DNA of 64,000 nucleotides from Epiperipatus broadwayi (Eukaryota > Onychophora > Udeonychophora > Euonychophora > Peripatidae). Below are positions 25,301-36,206 of the stretch, one piece after another. Positions within the stretch are counted from its first letter, which is position 1, and the number at the start of each line of letters is the position of its first letter. The stretch lies in NCBI GenBank assembly GCA_028023455.1, contig JAQFVV010012420.1, positions 374,001 through 438,000 of the forward strand. Reading direction: 5' to 3'. Position numbers and translations under genes: made by a program. The notes under the pieces were generated by a model. The model made no database searches, was not told where the DNA came from, and saw only the letters and a list, made by a program, of their open reading frames with translations.

Positions 25301-25600
25301 CTTGTTTAGCAGTAGATTAGATATAAAATGGGTCGATCAAAATTGAAGTTAATGCAATACAAAAGATAAAATTTTGAGAGACAACTGATATTACAAATGG
25401 ATCAATTAAATGAATTCTCTAATGTTAAAGACAAAATTGAAAAAATACTAACCAGAATCTTATGTATTATGATTTTTAAGTGTTGATTAATTGTTCATGT
25501 TAGATGAAACAATTATTTTTACTTTTAAATTCTTGAAATAAATCTGATGAGAGCATGTTACAATGCAGGTTGTATTAATATCTGTAGATTTATATTACAA
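22330..25600. other. A/T-rich DNA, nothing recognised
   Basis: Scattered short frames and AT runs (for example around 23960). No motif of a known protein, RNA or transposon end was found. Confidence 0.35.
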
Positions 25601-25609
25601 TATATATAT

Positions 25610-27093
25610 TGTAACGGTCAGAATCGTCTATCTCGCTAACACACTGCATAATTCAAACCCCAGACACTAAACTGAACATTCTAGGAGGGGTTGCCTTCTA
25701 GATATACTAAGTTCGAATCTAAAGTCCAAATTTCACAGCGCCACCTGCGTGATAACGCATCTGATGCTACAACTAGTATAACCTTTTACCGGTGCCTGGT
25801 GGTCAGGGAGAAACAAAAGACTCTATACTAAGATAAGTTTGGGTGGCTAATTAACGTCTATGGATTTACATAAGAAATGCAGAAAATATATATATATAGA
25901 CCGAGACAGTGATAGGAATCAAATAAAATAAGAGATAAAATTTAGTTTAAAATAATTTCACACAATTTATTTAGATAAATATATATATAACGCCACTGTC
26001 TGCTTATATGAGACAGGGACGCGTATTAAATAATTGTTGGCATTTATATTTCAGCAATGACAAAAGATTTTAAAACAGAGTGATATATTCTATTCCTCGG
26101 GCTAATAGCATTACGATAATGTGCTTGACGAGATAGGAATATGTGCGAGGTGCTTTGAGTAAATAGACAAGTTTAAGAAAAATATTTGAAATTAAATGTT
26201 CTAAAATATTTATTGACTTCGAGAATAGTAACGGACTAAAGCTTACTAAGCAAACGTGGGAATGTGATCAAAGCATTTATTTGAGAATAATAATAATTGG
26301 TTTGTATTGGGGGGTCAGTATTGCTGACAGTGAATTTATAAAGTTGGAGGGTGTGACTCGTTTAAGTCACGGATGCTTTGTAAAATAAATATAAAATGAA
26401 ACAATATTGAAAATCCGGAATAATTACGGAGGGCATCTCGCCGCTAACCCGTAGGAAAGTATTTTGACGAAACAGCCGAAACTTAGCGACTGTGTGACGA
26501 TTGCGTTTAATTCCCAGGGGTGTCATTTGTGAACACCCTCTGCCTGGAAATTTGCAATGAGCGAAAGAACGGACTTTGCCGTGTAAAGAATCCTTGGAAA
26601 ATAAAAACAAAGCGGTCTCAACAACCAATTCATGTACCAGCAATACGAGACTAGTGTATATAAAAACATACTAAATGGGTTTTACTTGTATTAAGAGAAA
26701 TGCCCAATCAACTTCCCTGAAATTCATTTAAAAGGGTCCGCACATTCTCGACATCAATGATGAACTTTATAATTAAAATAGAACACGGTAATTAAAATAA
26801 GAAAATGCATGCTTGCGGGTTTGAAAAGTAAGTATAGATTTATATACGCAATCATGCATTTGGGGACACATTTAATCATTGACTTCGCACATACTCTTAT
26901 ATTAGATTAAAATCAATAACATGTAGATTTTAAACTATGTGATTATGTTACATTAAAGAAAAGAATCGCCCTCGAACGAGTGATTTGCAAGACAATAAAA
27001 TTGGAAAATTATAAATTTAAAATATGCCTTAATAGCGGCGTCTTATTTTCAATAGAGGGAATAGTTCACTCGGTCAAAGACGATTCTGACACA
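25610..27093 (-). mobile_element. LTR-like element with inverted termini inserted at an (AT)n tract
   Basis: The left end is TGTAACGGTCAGAATCGTCT directly after an (AT)n tract. The right end is AAGACGATTCTGACACA, so GTCAGAATCGTCT is present as an inverted repeat at the two ends of a 1.48-kb block. TG...CA ends and the (AT)n target resemble the solo LTR at 46525-47902. No clear target duplication was found, so the right boundary is uncertain. A TATAAAAAGGATG box on the minus strand at about 27611-27624 lies outside this boundary, which may mean the element extends further right. Open frames inside (for example 26362-26643) match nothing I know. Confidence 0.4.
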
Positions 27094-28300
27094 TTATCAT
27101 AATAAAATAAAAGAAAGCTTTATAAATAGAAAATATTAACCCAAGGATAGAGAGCAAAATGTTAAGCATATTTAAACACACAAAATAAATACACAATGAA
27201 GTTGTGAAATATAAGAAAACAATGTTAAATAGCTATAGCATGTTAGTTAGTGATCACAAGAGCTCTTGGGTTAATTTAGGTTACCTCTGGAGAAGCATTT
27301 GCAGGTAGATGTTCGGCAGGTTTTATAATTCAGCAGCAAAATCTGGAATGTTCATATTTGGCAGCGGCAGCAGCAGTTTCGGGATCCGTGTGATAAATTT
27401 TTGATGGTATGGAGCAGCGGCTGGCTATTCCGAAGGGACATAGCCATCTTAAACGCCTCTACTCGGACATGTCAAGGTTAGCAAATTATTAGAATTTTAG
27501 AACAACTCAGAAACTTTTAGACAACTCAGAATTCTTTTAAAAGCCTAGAAACCTTTAAGAGCTTAGAAAGCTTAGAATAGCTTAGAATGGAGAACAAAAG
27601 AAAAACATCCTTTTTATAGTAAAATTTAACAATAGATTTGTCCTGGGGCGTACAAAATTATTGGACTTATCTGCTGTAATTAAATCTATCCGAATGTCTA
27701 AAGGAATTCAACATTAATTAATTCCTTTTGTTAACTTCCCCGTCGACATTCGAATTACAAACTAGATTTAATTAAAATTACTGCTACTAATTAAAGAAAA
27801 CTTAAGTGGACAGCTGCTGTTTTTAGATAAACTTATATAATTAAACTATTGTCCCTCATTTATTTTAACAGAAATATTTGGGATGATTTTTATCAAATAA
27901 AACGAAAATTATTTTATTTTAAATTGTAATATTTGAATCTATCTACTAAACTAATATTTACTAAATGAATTTTATTTTAAATCAAAATATATTACGACGG
28001 TAATATATTTGTAAATAGATCCAAACAAAATAACTAACAATTTATAATTTTGATATGTTTTAAAATGGATATCATAGTGTGTGCGCAATTACGACTTATA
28101 TAACTTACTTTTTAATAAATGTAAATTATGTGAACAAATACATAATTCATAATATTTTATTTTATTTGGGAATAAGTTATATATATAATACGAGCATTGT
28201 GCTCGTGGTTTAAAATTAGGCGGGATTTTCGGTATATAAGTGTATTACAGACACACTACGATAGATTGGGGTTCAAACTAAGGTATAAGGGTAGGAAGTA
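27094..28300. other. Possible continuation of the LTR-like element; minus-strand TATA box
   Basis: A TATAAAAAGG box on the minus strand near 27620 is followed (toward lower coordinates) by a balanced-composition stretch at 27280-27470 with short frames only. A perfect small hairpin, CGAGCA-TTG-TGCTCG, lies at about 28191-28205. No protein was recognised. Confidence 0.3.
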
Positions 28301-29460
28301 GGTGAGAAAAGGTGAAACGAAGATCTGCAAAGCAGACCTTACTGTTTCAATATATATATATATTAAAAGAGTCATAATCAAATCAGTGATCAATGACATT
28401 AGTATTGCAGCTTCATCTGATAAGCCAATGCAACATCTATCTGGTCAAGGACTACAATTATTAGATAAAATTAATATGGTTCTGGAATTATGAAAATCAG
28501 CATAGCATTTTGCATAAGGATTACAAATACAAAAGATTTAGTAGAAAGTTCAAATGTTGAAGCTAGTTTGAGTAGAAACTTTTATTATCTTAGATGAGTA
28601 TGGAGAATTTGGAGTAAAAATGTTGGACCAATCTGAATTTAAAAATGAACAAACCATTGAAGCACAGTCCTGAGTTATTGCATGTTTGATGGTTACGGTT
28701 CAAGAATAATGACTGCATTCATTAAAGATAGGAGGCTGAAACTTCTTGAAAGAACTAAATGTAATTAAAAATCATTGCTTTCTAGACATATTAAAGACTA
28801 TAAAAATAACTAAAAAATATAGAATCACAATGAGGTCAACATATATATGAACATTCAAGTCATCACCCAAAATAAACAATCATAATCTTGACATGAAAAC
28901 ACTTCTATGATCAACTGCCATTTCAAAGTCAAGGTTTTCTGATATGAATGCCACTATGTGAAGTGATGTTATCACAAGTTTAAGAATGGAGCAATAGAAA
29001 ATTGAAAACAGTTTATATAATAAATGAAATCATCTCATATTTTTCTTAATCACGGAGGGCATTTATGTCTGATAACTGCCAAAAGAAGTCTACCTTCTGC
29101 TAACTACAGAATATAATGAGGGGACTTTAAAATTTAAGCAGCTATATTATAACATTTTCCTGGATCAATAATTACTTAATATGGACACATAACAAATGCA
29201 GACTAGTAAAAAATTTCAGAGATCCAGATTTTTCCTATGGAATAATCACTAACATTTTCCAAGATGATAATATTCCAATTTGCATGACCATAAAATTAGA
29301 GTAGAATGAGAATGATTTTACACATTTCTACAACCATCCTCATCTAAATAATATTTACTTTTTGTGATCCATACTTGAAAATGTGTGAGTTCAATATTTA
29401 CTCCCTACATTGTACAAATGAAACATAATTCAAAATCCTTCAAAAAATAAGCGAATGTTG
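28301..29460. other. Mixed A/T-rich DNA, nothing assigned
   Basis: Balanced-composition patches with broken frames on the plus strand (28302-28760) might be an old transposon. No diagnostic motif was found. Confidence 0.3.
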
Positions 29461-29480
29461 ATGTAAATATTAGCCCTATA

Positions 29481-30050
29481 TTGGAGATCATTTATCTTTT
29501 TCATGTGTATGTGATCATGTGTATCGGTTCTATAAGATGGAGTTGATAATTAAAGCTGATCTTGAAAGTTTGGGTTCAAATTCCTTCTAATTACATCTAG
29601 CTTAAATATACACACTATACTTGTATTTAAAATATAAGATTCAGTCTATATTCTGCCATCCTTCTTCTGTGTATTTAAATGCTCTTAAGTTCCTACATAT
29701 GAGGGGTCAGAATGACTTATGGTCAACATGGGTATGATAATAAAATTGACAAACAAGAGCATTGAACATGCCATCATCTGATTTTTCAATGATATAAATG
29801 GTTGAAACGTTGGAGATGAAGAATATTGAAATATGCTCATTAAAGATTGAAGATTTGCTATCTTAATATAAACGCAGCACTGATTTTACATATGTATGGG
29901 CGTTAATGATCTGGACCAACTGATGAGTGCTGATTCTGTAAGAAATACATATATTGGAGATCATTTATATTTTTCACATGTATGCATATCGGTTGTATAA
30001 GATGGAGTGGATAATTGAACCTCTAATTACATCCAACTTAAGTATATATA
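29481..30050 (+). repeat. Tandem (one full unit plus part of a second) hammerhead/B-box repeat, 473-bp period
   Basis: TTGGAGATCATTTAT occurs at 29481 and again at 29954. Both are followed by a TTTTTCA-ATGTAT block, TATCGGTT-TATAAGATGGAGT, TCTAATTACAT and ACTATACTTGTATTT, so the sequence after the second ribozyme repeats that after 29481. The first unit has a B-box GGGTTCAAATTCC (29573-29585). The second copy has lost it by a deletion. Between the units lies the hammerhead at 29905-29966. Known family: animal retrozymes and schistosome Sm-alpha repeats are tandem or SINE-like units punctuated by hammerheads. This arrangement fits, with an unusually long unit. Confidence 0.75.
29905..29966 (+). 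ncRNA. Hammerhead ribozyme at the tandem-unit junction, stem II degraded
   Basis: The layout is stem I 5' strand AATGATC-TGG-ACCAA (29905-29919), CTGATGA (29920-29926), stem II region (29927-29941), GAAA (29942-29945), a short stem III region TACATATA (29946-29953), and stem I 3' strand TTGG-A-GATCATT (29954-29965). All core bases are present. Stem I pairs over 4 plus 7 bp and differs from the 11.7-kb copy by a compensatory A-T to G-C change. Stem II has mismatches, so activity would be weak or lost. Confidence 0.7.
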
Positions 30051-31620
30051 CTATACTTGTATTTTAAAAATTCTACTTATTTTTTATAATAATGAGCTTA
30101 AACGTAAACTATATGAATTGAGCATCAAAGCACTTCATTAAGCTCATTGTGGAATATAAATCATAAAACAGTCATATTTTGATCTATATACTGTGACACT
30201 AAGATTCACCTGAAATCAGCTCTATAAAGTTGACTTTTATACAACAGATAAAATATTTATTCACAATGAACTCACAAGTAGCTTTGGCTCTATAATTCAC
30301 TTTACATCCAGTACACACATATAAATACATCTATCTATAAGGAAATTCAAATTGAAAGTATGCAATAATTTGATTATTAGTTTATATTAAATTATTTACT
30401 GTTTTTATTACCACTTCATAATTTATAGCCTAAATATATGCCTGTGTGTATTAATATAAATGAAAGCAGATGGAAAAAAATATTAATATATATATATTGA
30501 AGTTTATTATAATATCTCTGGCTATTCATAAAAAAAAAAAAAAACATATGGATATAAATTTAATTATAAGTCTGCTCCACAGATGATTTCATGATTTTCT
30601 CTGCAAATGAAATCTTAATGCAATCAATTCCTTGCAAATTTAATTAATAATGACAGATCAGAAACAATTATTTCTTCATTGAGAAATTATAAAGTGGGTT
30701 ACAATAACATTTACTCTAAGTGAAAGGTCAAAAATAGGAATCACTATTCATTTAAAATAAATCGGTCACTATAAAAATCAAAACAATAACAAACTTTATT
30801 AAGTTTGCTACATTATTTTATTAATATTGCCAAATCATATTTTAATCTTTTATTACATTAAATATAATTACAATTTATTGTTCTACTTTGATGCTCATAT
30901 GTCACTTAATCTTAGAGCAGCTGATTATATAATAAACAAATTTGTTCTTTCATTTCTTTATATTATTCTCAATGTACCCATTAATCTATATAAAACTATT
31001 CATCGATCAATTTCCTCTGCTGACTTTATCATTTGAACTGGAATAATAATTTGTTGGGTTTATTCTACTTTAAAATCACCTGTTGTAAATATGTTTAATC
31101 AATAAACTTTAGATAGTGTTATATTCATATTCCTAAAATAGTTTCTGATTACTGATCTTTTTCAGTGAGGTACATTGGATTTACATCAAAGCAGCATTTA
31201 GCAAAACCTTTATTTTTCTTAGTTTTGGTTCAGAACCTCTGCTTATTTAAGAATCTGATTATTAGTTTGGATGGTATAAAAGAATTAAAGACAGCTACTG
31301 GATATTTAATACTTCTTACTAAAGAAAGTCAATAGCCAGAAATTAGTTTGGGTATATTAATATAGTATTACCATCTAGTGTCTACTGATTACTGAGGCTT
31401 AGAATAGAAGACTCTGGAATAGACTAAATAAAGTGAATTACTACTTTAATGCATTGTTTATCTAATTATCTTATTTTCTGATCCTTTGCATAATTAATCA
31501 TCTTCTAAATATTCAAATTTTAAACATGTCAATTCTATTTAAAATTTCTTCTTTAAGCTTCTTTGATTTATCTTTGATTTATAAGTAATTACAGAAAGGT
31601 TCTTGTTGTCAACTGAAAAC
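30051..31620. other. A/T-rich DNA, nothing recognised
   Basis: Short F/I/Y-rich frames (for example 30827-31036) look like chance. No repeats or motifs were found. Confidence 0.35.
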
Positions 31621-31960
31621 AGAAAAAAAAACATCAAAAATCATTTTGACAGAAATAATTAATATTTTTAATTGAGATGCAGTATTTGCTTTTGTATATT
31701 GATATATATAATTTTTTTTTATAAAGAAGCATCTACATAAAAAATATACAAGTCATGCATCAAATAAGTTAAAAACTTATGTTCCAAATGAGAAAAAAAA
31801 ACATCAAAAATCATTTTGACAGAAATAATTAATATTTTTAATTGAGATGCAGTATTTGCTTTTGTATATTGATATATATAATTTTTTTTTATAAAGAAGC
31901 ATCTACATAAAAAATATACAAGTCATGCATCAAATAAGTTAAAAACTTATGTTCCAAATG
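31621..31960 (+). repeat. Exact tandem duplication, 2 x 170 bp
   Basis: Positions 31621-31790 and 31791-31960 appear identical base for base. Both start AGAAAAAAAAACATC and end CTTATGTTCCAAATG. Absence of divergence means either a very recent duplication or an assembly artefact. Confidence 0.93.
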
Positions 31961-32185
31961 ATGTCCAAACATTTAAACTTTTAATCTTTTCTACTAATAA
32001 ATTATTTTAAATTTATTTTCAGTGATAAGTAAACTACTTTCTTTTTAATGTTATTAAAAAAGAAGCTCAGAACTAAATCTCTTTTCAAGTTAATAAAATT
32101 AATGTTCTTTATATTATAATTAAAATAAACTTAACTTCAGATGTTAATGAGTTTGCAACATCTGCTGAACAACTACATTCTAGTG

Positions 32186-32477
32186 CAGGGGTCCCCAACC
32201 TTTTTGCTCTTAAGAGCTGATTCTATAATACCGGCCAGGTGGCGGGCACCATTTATTTTTTCAATGTACATTTATAGGTGGACATTGTTAATAATACAAA
32301 AATATAGTATGCCCTACAATTTGATTACAATATAATACAATAATTTATAAGAAATTTTAAAAATTAAATTTATTTGTATCAGATAAATAATTTTTTATCG
32401 TGTATGATAGCGGCGGGCAAACATAAAATGGTCTGCAGGCGCCATGGCACCCGCGGGCATAGGGTTGGGGATCCCTG
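32186..32477. mobile_element. hAT-type MITE, copy B, with 8-bp target-site duplication
   Basis: It starts CAGGGGTCCCCAACCTTTTT and ends GGGTTGGGGATCCCTG, flanked by perfect TTCTAGTG repeats at 32178-32185 and 32478-32485. It has the same layout as copy A (5791-6189) but is 292 bp. It lacks the duplicated CACCATTTATTTTT block and about 80 bp of the A/T-rich middle. Non-autonomous. Confidence 0.94.
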
Positions 32478-32489
32478 TTCTAGTGCATT

Positions 32490-33440
32490 AAAGTTTTGGT
32501 ATTAATTAAGTCATAAATTTTTTTTTTTTAAAAATTAAGTCAAAATCCATCCTTATTTAACTTCACAATAATAATTACACTAGGCAGTTGATAATTTTAC
32601 TGACAATTAATTAAATTAGTTAGAATAAAAACCAATAAGACCAATGTACTGCATAATCTTAAAAAATGATATCACAATTTGTTTATTAAATTGGATACTA
32701 TTGAATACAATTTAAAAAAACTTACAAATCAACTTCTCAAATTCTCACTAAATTAAATGAATACTGAAGACATATTTTTGTAAATAGTTAGCATGGTTCA
32801 TTTTAATTATTGGTCTTGCTGAGAATTATAATCGTATTAATTTTCAATCCATACTTATTCATATTATCAAGACATTTAAATTTTTGCAGCAGCAGGAACT
32901 TGATAAAATGACAAGTAAAAAAGGGGATAAAAATCTATTTCATGCCAAAAGATGCATATCTATCAATATTTAGTTGTATTATGCATCCTTTATTAGACTT
33001 TACAGATAATATGTTTTTAAAAAAAAGTACTACAAACATTGTCCAACTTTTAAGTATTTTTAAATAGCTGACTCCCAATATATCATTTGAAACTTTCACT
33101 AAATAGATGAAATGATTATTAAAATAAAACAACATTTCTAAGATGATGAATTATTTCATCACATCTTTATGTATTCAACTCTGATCATCACTAAGATTCC
33201 TGATTTTAAATGTGCCAGACTTGGTCCAACAGCCACATAAGGTAATATTGGCATCTATGCAACATATGATAAAATGAATGCAGTAATATGCTCCAAATTA
33301 AATCATGACCTAATGTTTTTCAAAAACCATACTAACTTCTATGTAAAATTTCATTTCAGGTTTCATTTCATAATTTACTTCAAAACTTCAGTTTTCTAAT
33401 GGCATTTGGCATCAGAGAAATGTGGAGTTATTAAATCAAT
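32490..33440. other. A/T-rich DNA, nothing recognised
   Basis: No motif, exon or repeat was recognised between the hAT MITE and the RTE target duplication. Confidence 0.4.
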
Positions 33441-33576
33441 TCATGCAGATTCATCATCATCATCAACCATTATCAATCCACTGCAAGATGAAGTTCTCTC
33501 CAAGTTCAATCCATCTTTTCCTATCTTTAGCTTCCCCTCTCCACATCACCCCTGCACACTTTCTTATTTCATCCAC

Positions 33577-35504
33577 TCATCTCACATGTGGTCTCTTTCT
33601 GGGTCTTTTACAATCTCTTGGAATCCAGTTTAAAATTCCAATTGTCCATCTGGTATCATTTCTTCTAACAATATGTCCAGCCCAACTCCACTTCAGTCTT
33701 TTAATTTTTTCAATGAGGTCAGTAACACCTGTTTGCTTTCTTACCCATACATTGTGTTTTCGATCCATTCTTGTTATTCCCAACATGCATCTCTCCATAC
33801 TTCTTTGAGTGGTCTGAAGTCTCTGTATTGCTCTTCTATTAAGTGTCCAAGTCTCAGATCCATAAGTAAGAACTGGCAAAACACATTTATTAAAAACCTT
33901 CCTTTTCAAACACATAGGCATATTTCCTTTTAGTATCAAGTCATTTCTACCAAAAGCACTCCAACCAAGTTTAATTCAATGAATAATTTCATCCGTTATA
34001 TTTCCATCTGTATTAATAATCTGACCAAGGTATTTGTAACTGTTAACTTCTTCTAACTCATCATAATCAATCTTTATTTTCATATTTTGAGAAAATCCAT
34101 TAAACATTACTTTAGCCTTTTTAACATTTATCTTTAGTCCTACTTTCATCTGATAACTCCTGCAACATTTCCTGTAGCTCTAAAGCATTATTTGCAAAAA
34201 CAACTACATCATCTGCAAAATCTAAATGACTTAAATAATCTCCATTTACTTTCACTCCTTTAGCTTCCCATTTTAATCCACAAAATACTTCTGGCAGCAC
34301 TGCTGTAAAAAGTTTTGGAGATATGGAGTCACCCTGTCTTACACCCTTTTCAATGTTGATTTTCCTACTATCATTATGTAATCTAATTGTTGCTGTTGCA
34401 TTTTTATAAATATTCTTCAAAATATGACAATATCCTGGATCTACACCTTGACGATCCAATGCGTTAATCACTGAAGAAATGTTTATAGAATCAAATGCCT
34501 TTTCATAGTCTACAAATCCTAAGCATAATGGCAACTCATATTCATCTGTCCTTTCTAAAATTTCTCTCAATACCTGGATATGATCTACTGTACTAAAACC
34601 ACTTTTAAATCCAGCTTGTTCTCTTGGTTGGTGGAAATCCAGTGTTTTCTGTAGACGAGTTGTAATTATCTTAGTAAAAATTTTGTATAAAACTGATAAA
34701 AGACTGATAGGTCTGTAATTTCTAATGTCTTCTTTATCACCTTTTTTAAATATTAATACTGCATTCTTCCAATCATCTGGTACATCTTTATCATTTAGAC
34801 ATTTGGTATATAACTTTGCTAAAAAAATTTCTATTTCTTCACCTGCTTCTTTTAATATATCAATTATAATTCCATCATTACCTGGAGCCTTCCCTTTCTT
34901 CATAAATTTAATTGCATGTCTCACTTCCTCATTCAAAATTCTGGACAATTCGGAAGATATAATATGTATAGGAGGCACTTGTTCTTTATTACTATATAAT
35001 TCTTGATAGAAGTCTTCTACACATTTTATGATGTCATCTCTCTTTTTAGTAATAATGCCATCTTTTTTTCTTATTGCAGATATAAATTTCCTACCAATAC
35101 CAAAATGATGTTTTACACTCTTTAGACTTTTATTCTCTTCTACAGTTTTCCTTGCTAGTTCACAATTATAATTTCTTATATCATTTTCAACTCTTTTCCG
35201 CACCATTTTACAAAATTCGAGATATTCAATCTTTTTTAATGCATCATTGTTGTATATCCTCATATTCCTTCTTTTCTTCATAAATTCTCATCTCACTAGA
35301 AATTTTATTGGTCAATTGTTGCTTTTTTCTATCAGCTATCTTTGTTGCAGTTTTTAAAAGTGTATCGCTTATTTTCCTATTAATGTCATTCAAATCTGAA
35401 TCATGTTCAAAATCTACTAATACTTGAAACCGATTTGTAAGTTCTAATTTAAATTCATTAGAATGTTTCTGAAGATTAGGAATATCAACAGTAAATATTG
35501 TTTT
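33577..35504 (-). pseudogene. RTE reverse transcriptase domain
   Basis: Continues the RTE polyprotein beyond the nested insertion. From 35504 the frame is open through a basic coiled region. It shifts frame near 35285 and then runs as the 386-codon frame at 34121-35281, with GKAPGNDGI, NYRPISLL, FVDYEKAFDS, GVRQGDSISPKLF and HLDFADDVVVF (the FADD catalytic box). A second frameshift near 34135 and a stop near 33978 break the C-terminal part, which resumes at 33577-33939 with LTYGSETWTLN and LKWSWAGHI. Known family: these are palm and thumb motifs of RTE/BovB reverse transcriptases. The catalytic aspartates are intact, but the frame lesions make it non-functional. Confidence 0.92.
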
Positions 35505-35540
35505 AATTTCTCCTTATATGTAAAAACAAAAATACTTAAT

Positions 35541-35619
35541 TGTAATTATTAATTAGAGAAAATATAACTTACTATTAAAAATTTATCGGCTGAACGTTTT
35601 CGAGGAACCATGCCTCATA
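35541..35619 (-). repeat. Left inverted terminal repeat of the Penelope-like element, with hammerhead-like motif
   Basis: Identical (inverted) to 36128-36206. On the minus strand, starting just inside the arm, it shows GAGG-CATGGTT-CCTC followed directly by GAAA and ACGTTCAGC. That is the stem II/GAAA part of a hammerhead. The CTGATGA box is degenerate (AGTATGA). Known family: Penelope-like terminal repeats often carry minimal hammerheads, so this is probably a decayed one. Confidence 0.7.
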
Positions 35620-35682
35620 CTCATAGCCTTCATGAAAAGTGTAATAAATATATGCAAATGTAAATATTCAAATAAGCTACTG

Positions 35683-36051
35683 TTACGTAGCCCATTTTTT
35701 CGAGATCTCGAAGCATGTGTCCTTTCTGTTAATGGCATGGATGTCTCTATTAATATAGAATGCCTCCTTTATTTTTCTCCTGTAATCATTTGGCTCTGTA
35801 CATAAAATAATGGGGTTGGCAGGTATGAAGTTGTGCCCAGATTGTTTACTATGTTCGAAAAATACGGAGGATGTGTTGCTGTTCGTTTGAGCTCTGTTGA
35901 ATGTGTAACGATGTTGAGCCAATCTAGTATTAATTGTGGCTTTCGTTTCCCCATAATATGTAGCGTGGCATCCGGCTTGAGGGCAGGAAATAGAGTACAC
36001 CACGTGTGGGGTGAGCGATCGATCAATGTGGTCTTTAGAGTTATTGATCAA
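35683..36051 (-). CDS. GIY-YIG endonuclease domain of a Penelope-like element (C-terminal fragment)
   Basis: The open frame reads VVYSISCPQAGCHATYYGET and then TRLAQHR. Further on it reads FFEHSKQSGHNF and a REAFYI-like stretch with KIKEAFYINR. Known family: in Penelope-type elements the GIY-YIG motif appears as 'vY.I.C..C...YiGeT...l..Rl..H', with two zinc-binding cysteines and downstream H and E residues. All are visible here, including both cysteines and the catalytic-type Y, R and E. It is about 122 codons, starting inside the protein, so only the endonuclease end remains. It lies at the 3' side of the element next to the left terminal repeat and has no stops. Confidence 0.85.
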   Translation of the reverse strand: MINNSKDHIDRSLTPHVVYSISCPQAGCHATYYGETKATINTRLAQHRYTFNRAQTNSNTSSVFFEHSKQSGHNFIPANPIILCTEPNDYRRKIKEAFYINRDIHAINRKDTCFEISKKWAT

Positions 36052-36127
36052 CCTATTGGAATTGGGTGAAGTTCTGAATATTATGTTGAATTAACAGTCC
36101 CCTACATCCCTAAAATATCCAGCAAAC

Positions 36128-36206
36128 TATGAGGCATGGTTCCTCGAAAACGTTCAGCCGATAAATTTTTAATAGTAAGTTATATTTTCTCTAATTAATA
36201 ATTACA
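36128..36206 (+). repeat. Right inverted terminal repeat of the Penelope-like element
   Basis: Perfect inverted copy of 35541-35619, abutting the 18-bp target duplication. On the plus strand the hammerhead-like motif reads CTATGAGG at its start, one base short of CTGATGAGG, followed by the same stem II and GAAA. Confidence 0.85.

Larger units (their letters stand above)
35505..36206 (-). mobile_element. Truncated Penelope-like element with inverted terminal repeats, nested in the RTE
   Basis: The insertion is flanked by an 18-bp target duplication AACAGTAAATATTGTTTT at 35487-35504 and 36207-36224. The outer parts are perfect 79-bp inverted repeats (35541-35619 and 36128-36206). A 36-bp A/T-rich extension (35505-35540) lies only on the left. 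The core encodes a GIY-YIG endonuclease on the minus strand. Known family: Penelope-like elements have terminal repeats in direct or inverted arrangement, a short one-sided extension, long variable target duplications, and a C-terminal GIY-YIG domain. The reverse transcriptase is missing, so this is a 5'-truncated copy. Confidence 0.9.

Noticed and set aside
25544-25575. CTGATGAGAGCATG resembling a hammerhead start
   Set aside because: No GAAA box follows a pairing stem at the required distance.
26362-26643. 93-codon minus-strand open frame as a gene
   Set aside because: No recognisable domain or splice context, and it lies within the LTR-like element. Most likely a chance frame in a balanced-composition patch.
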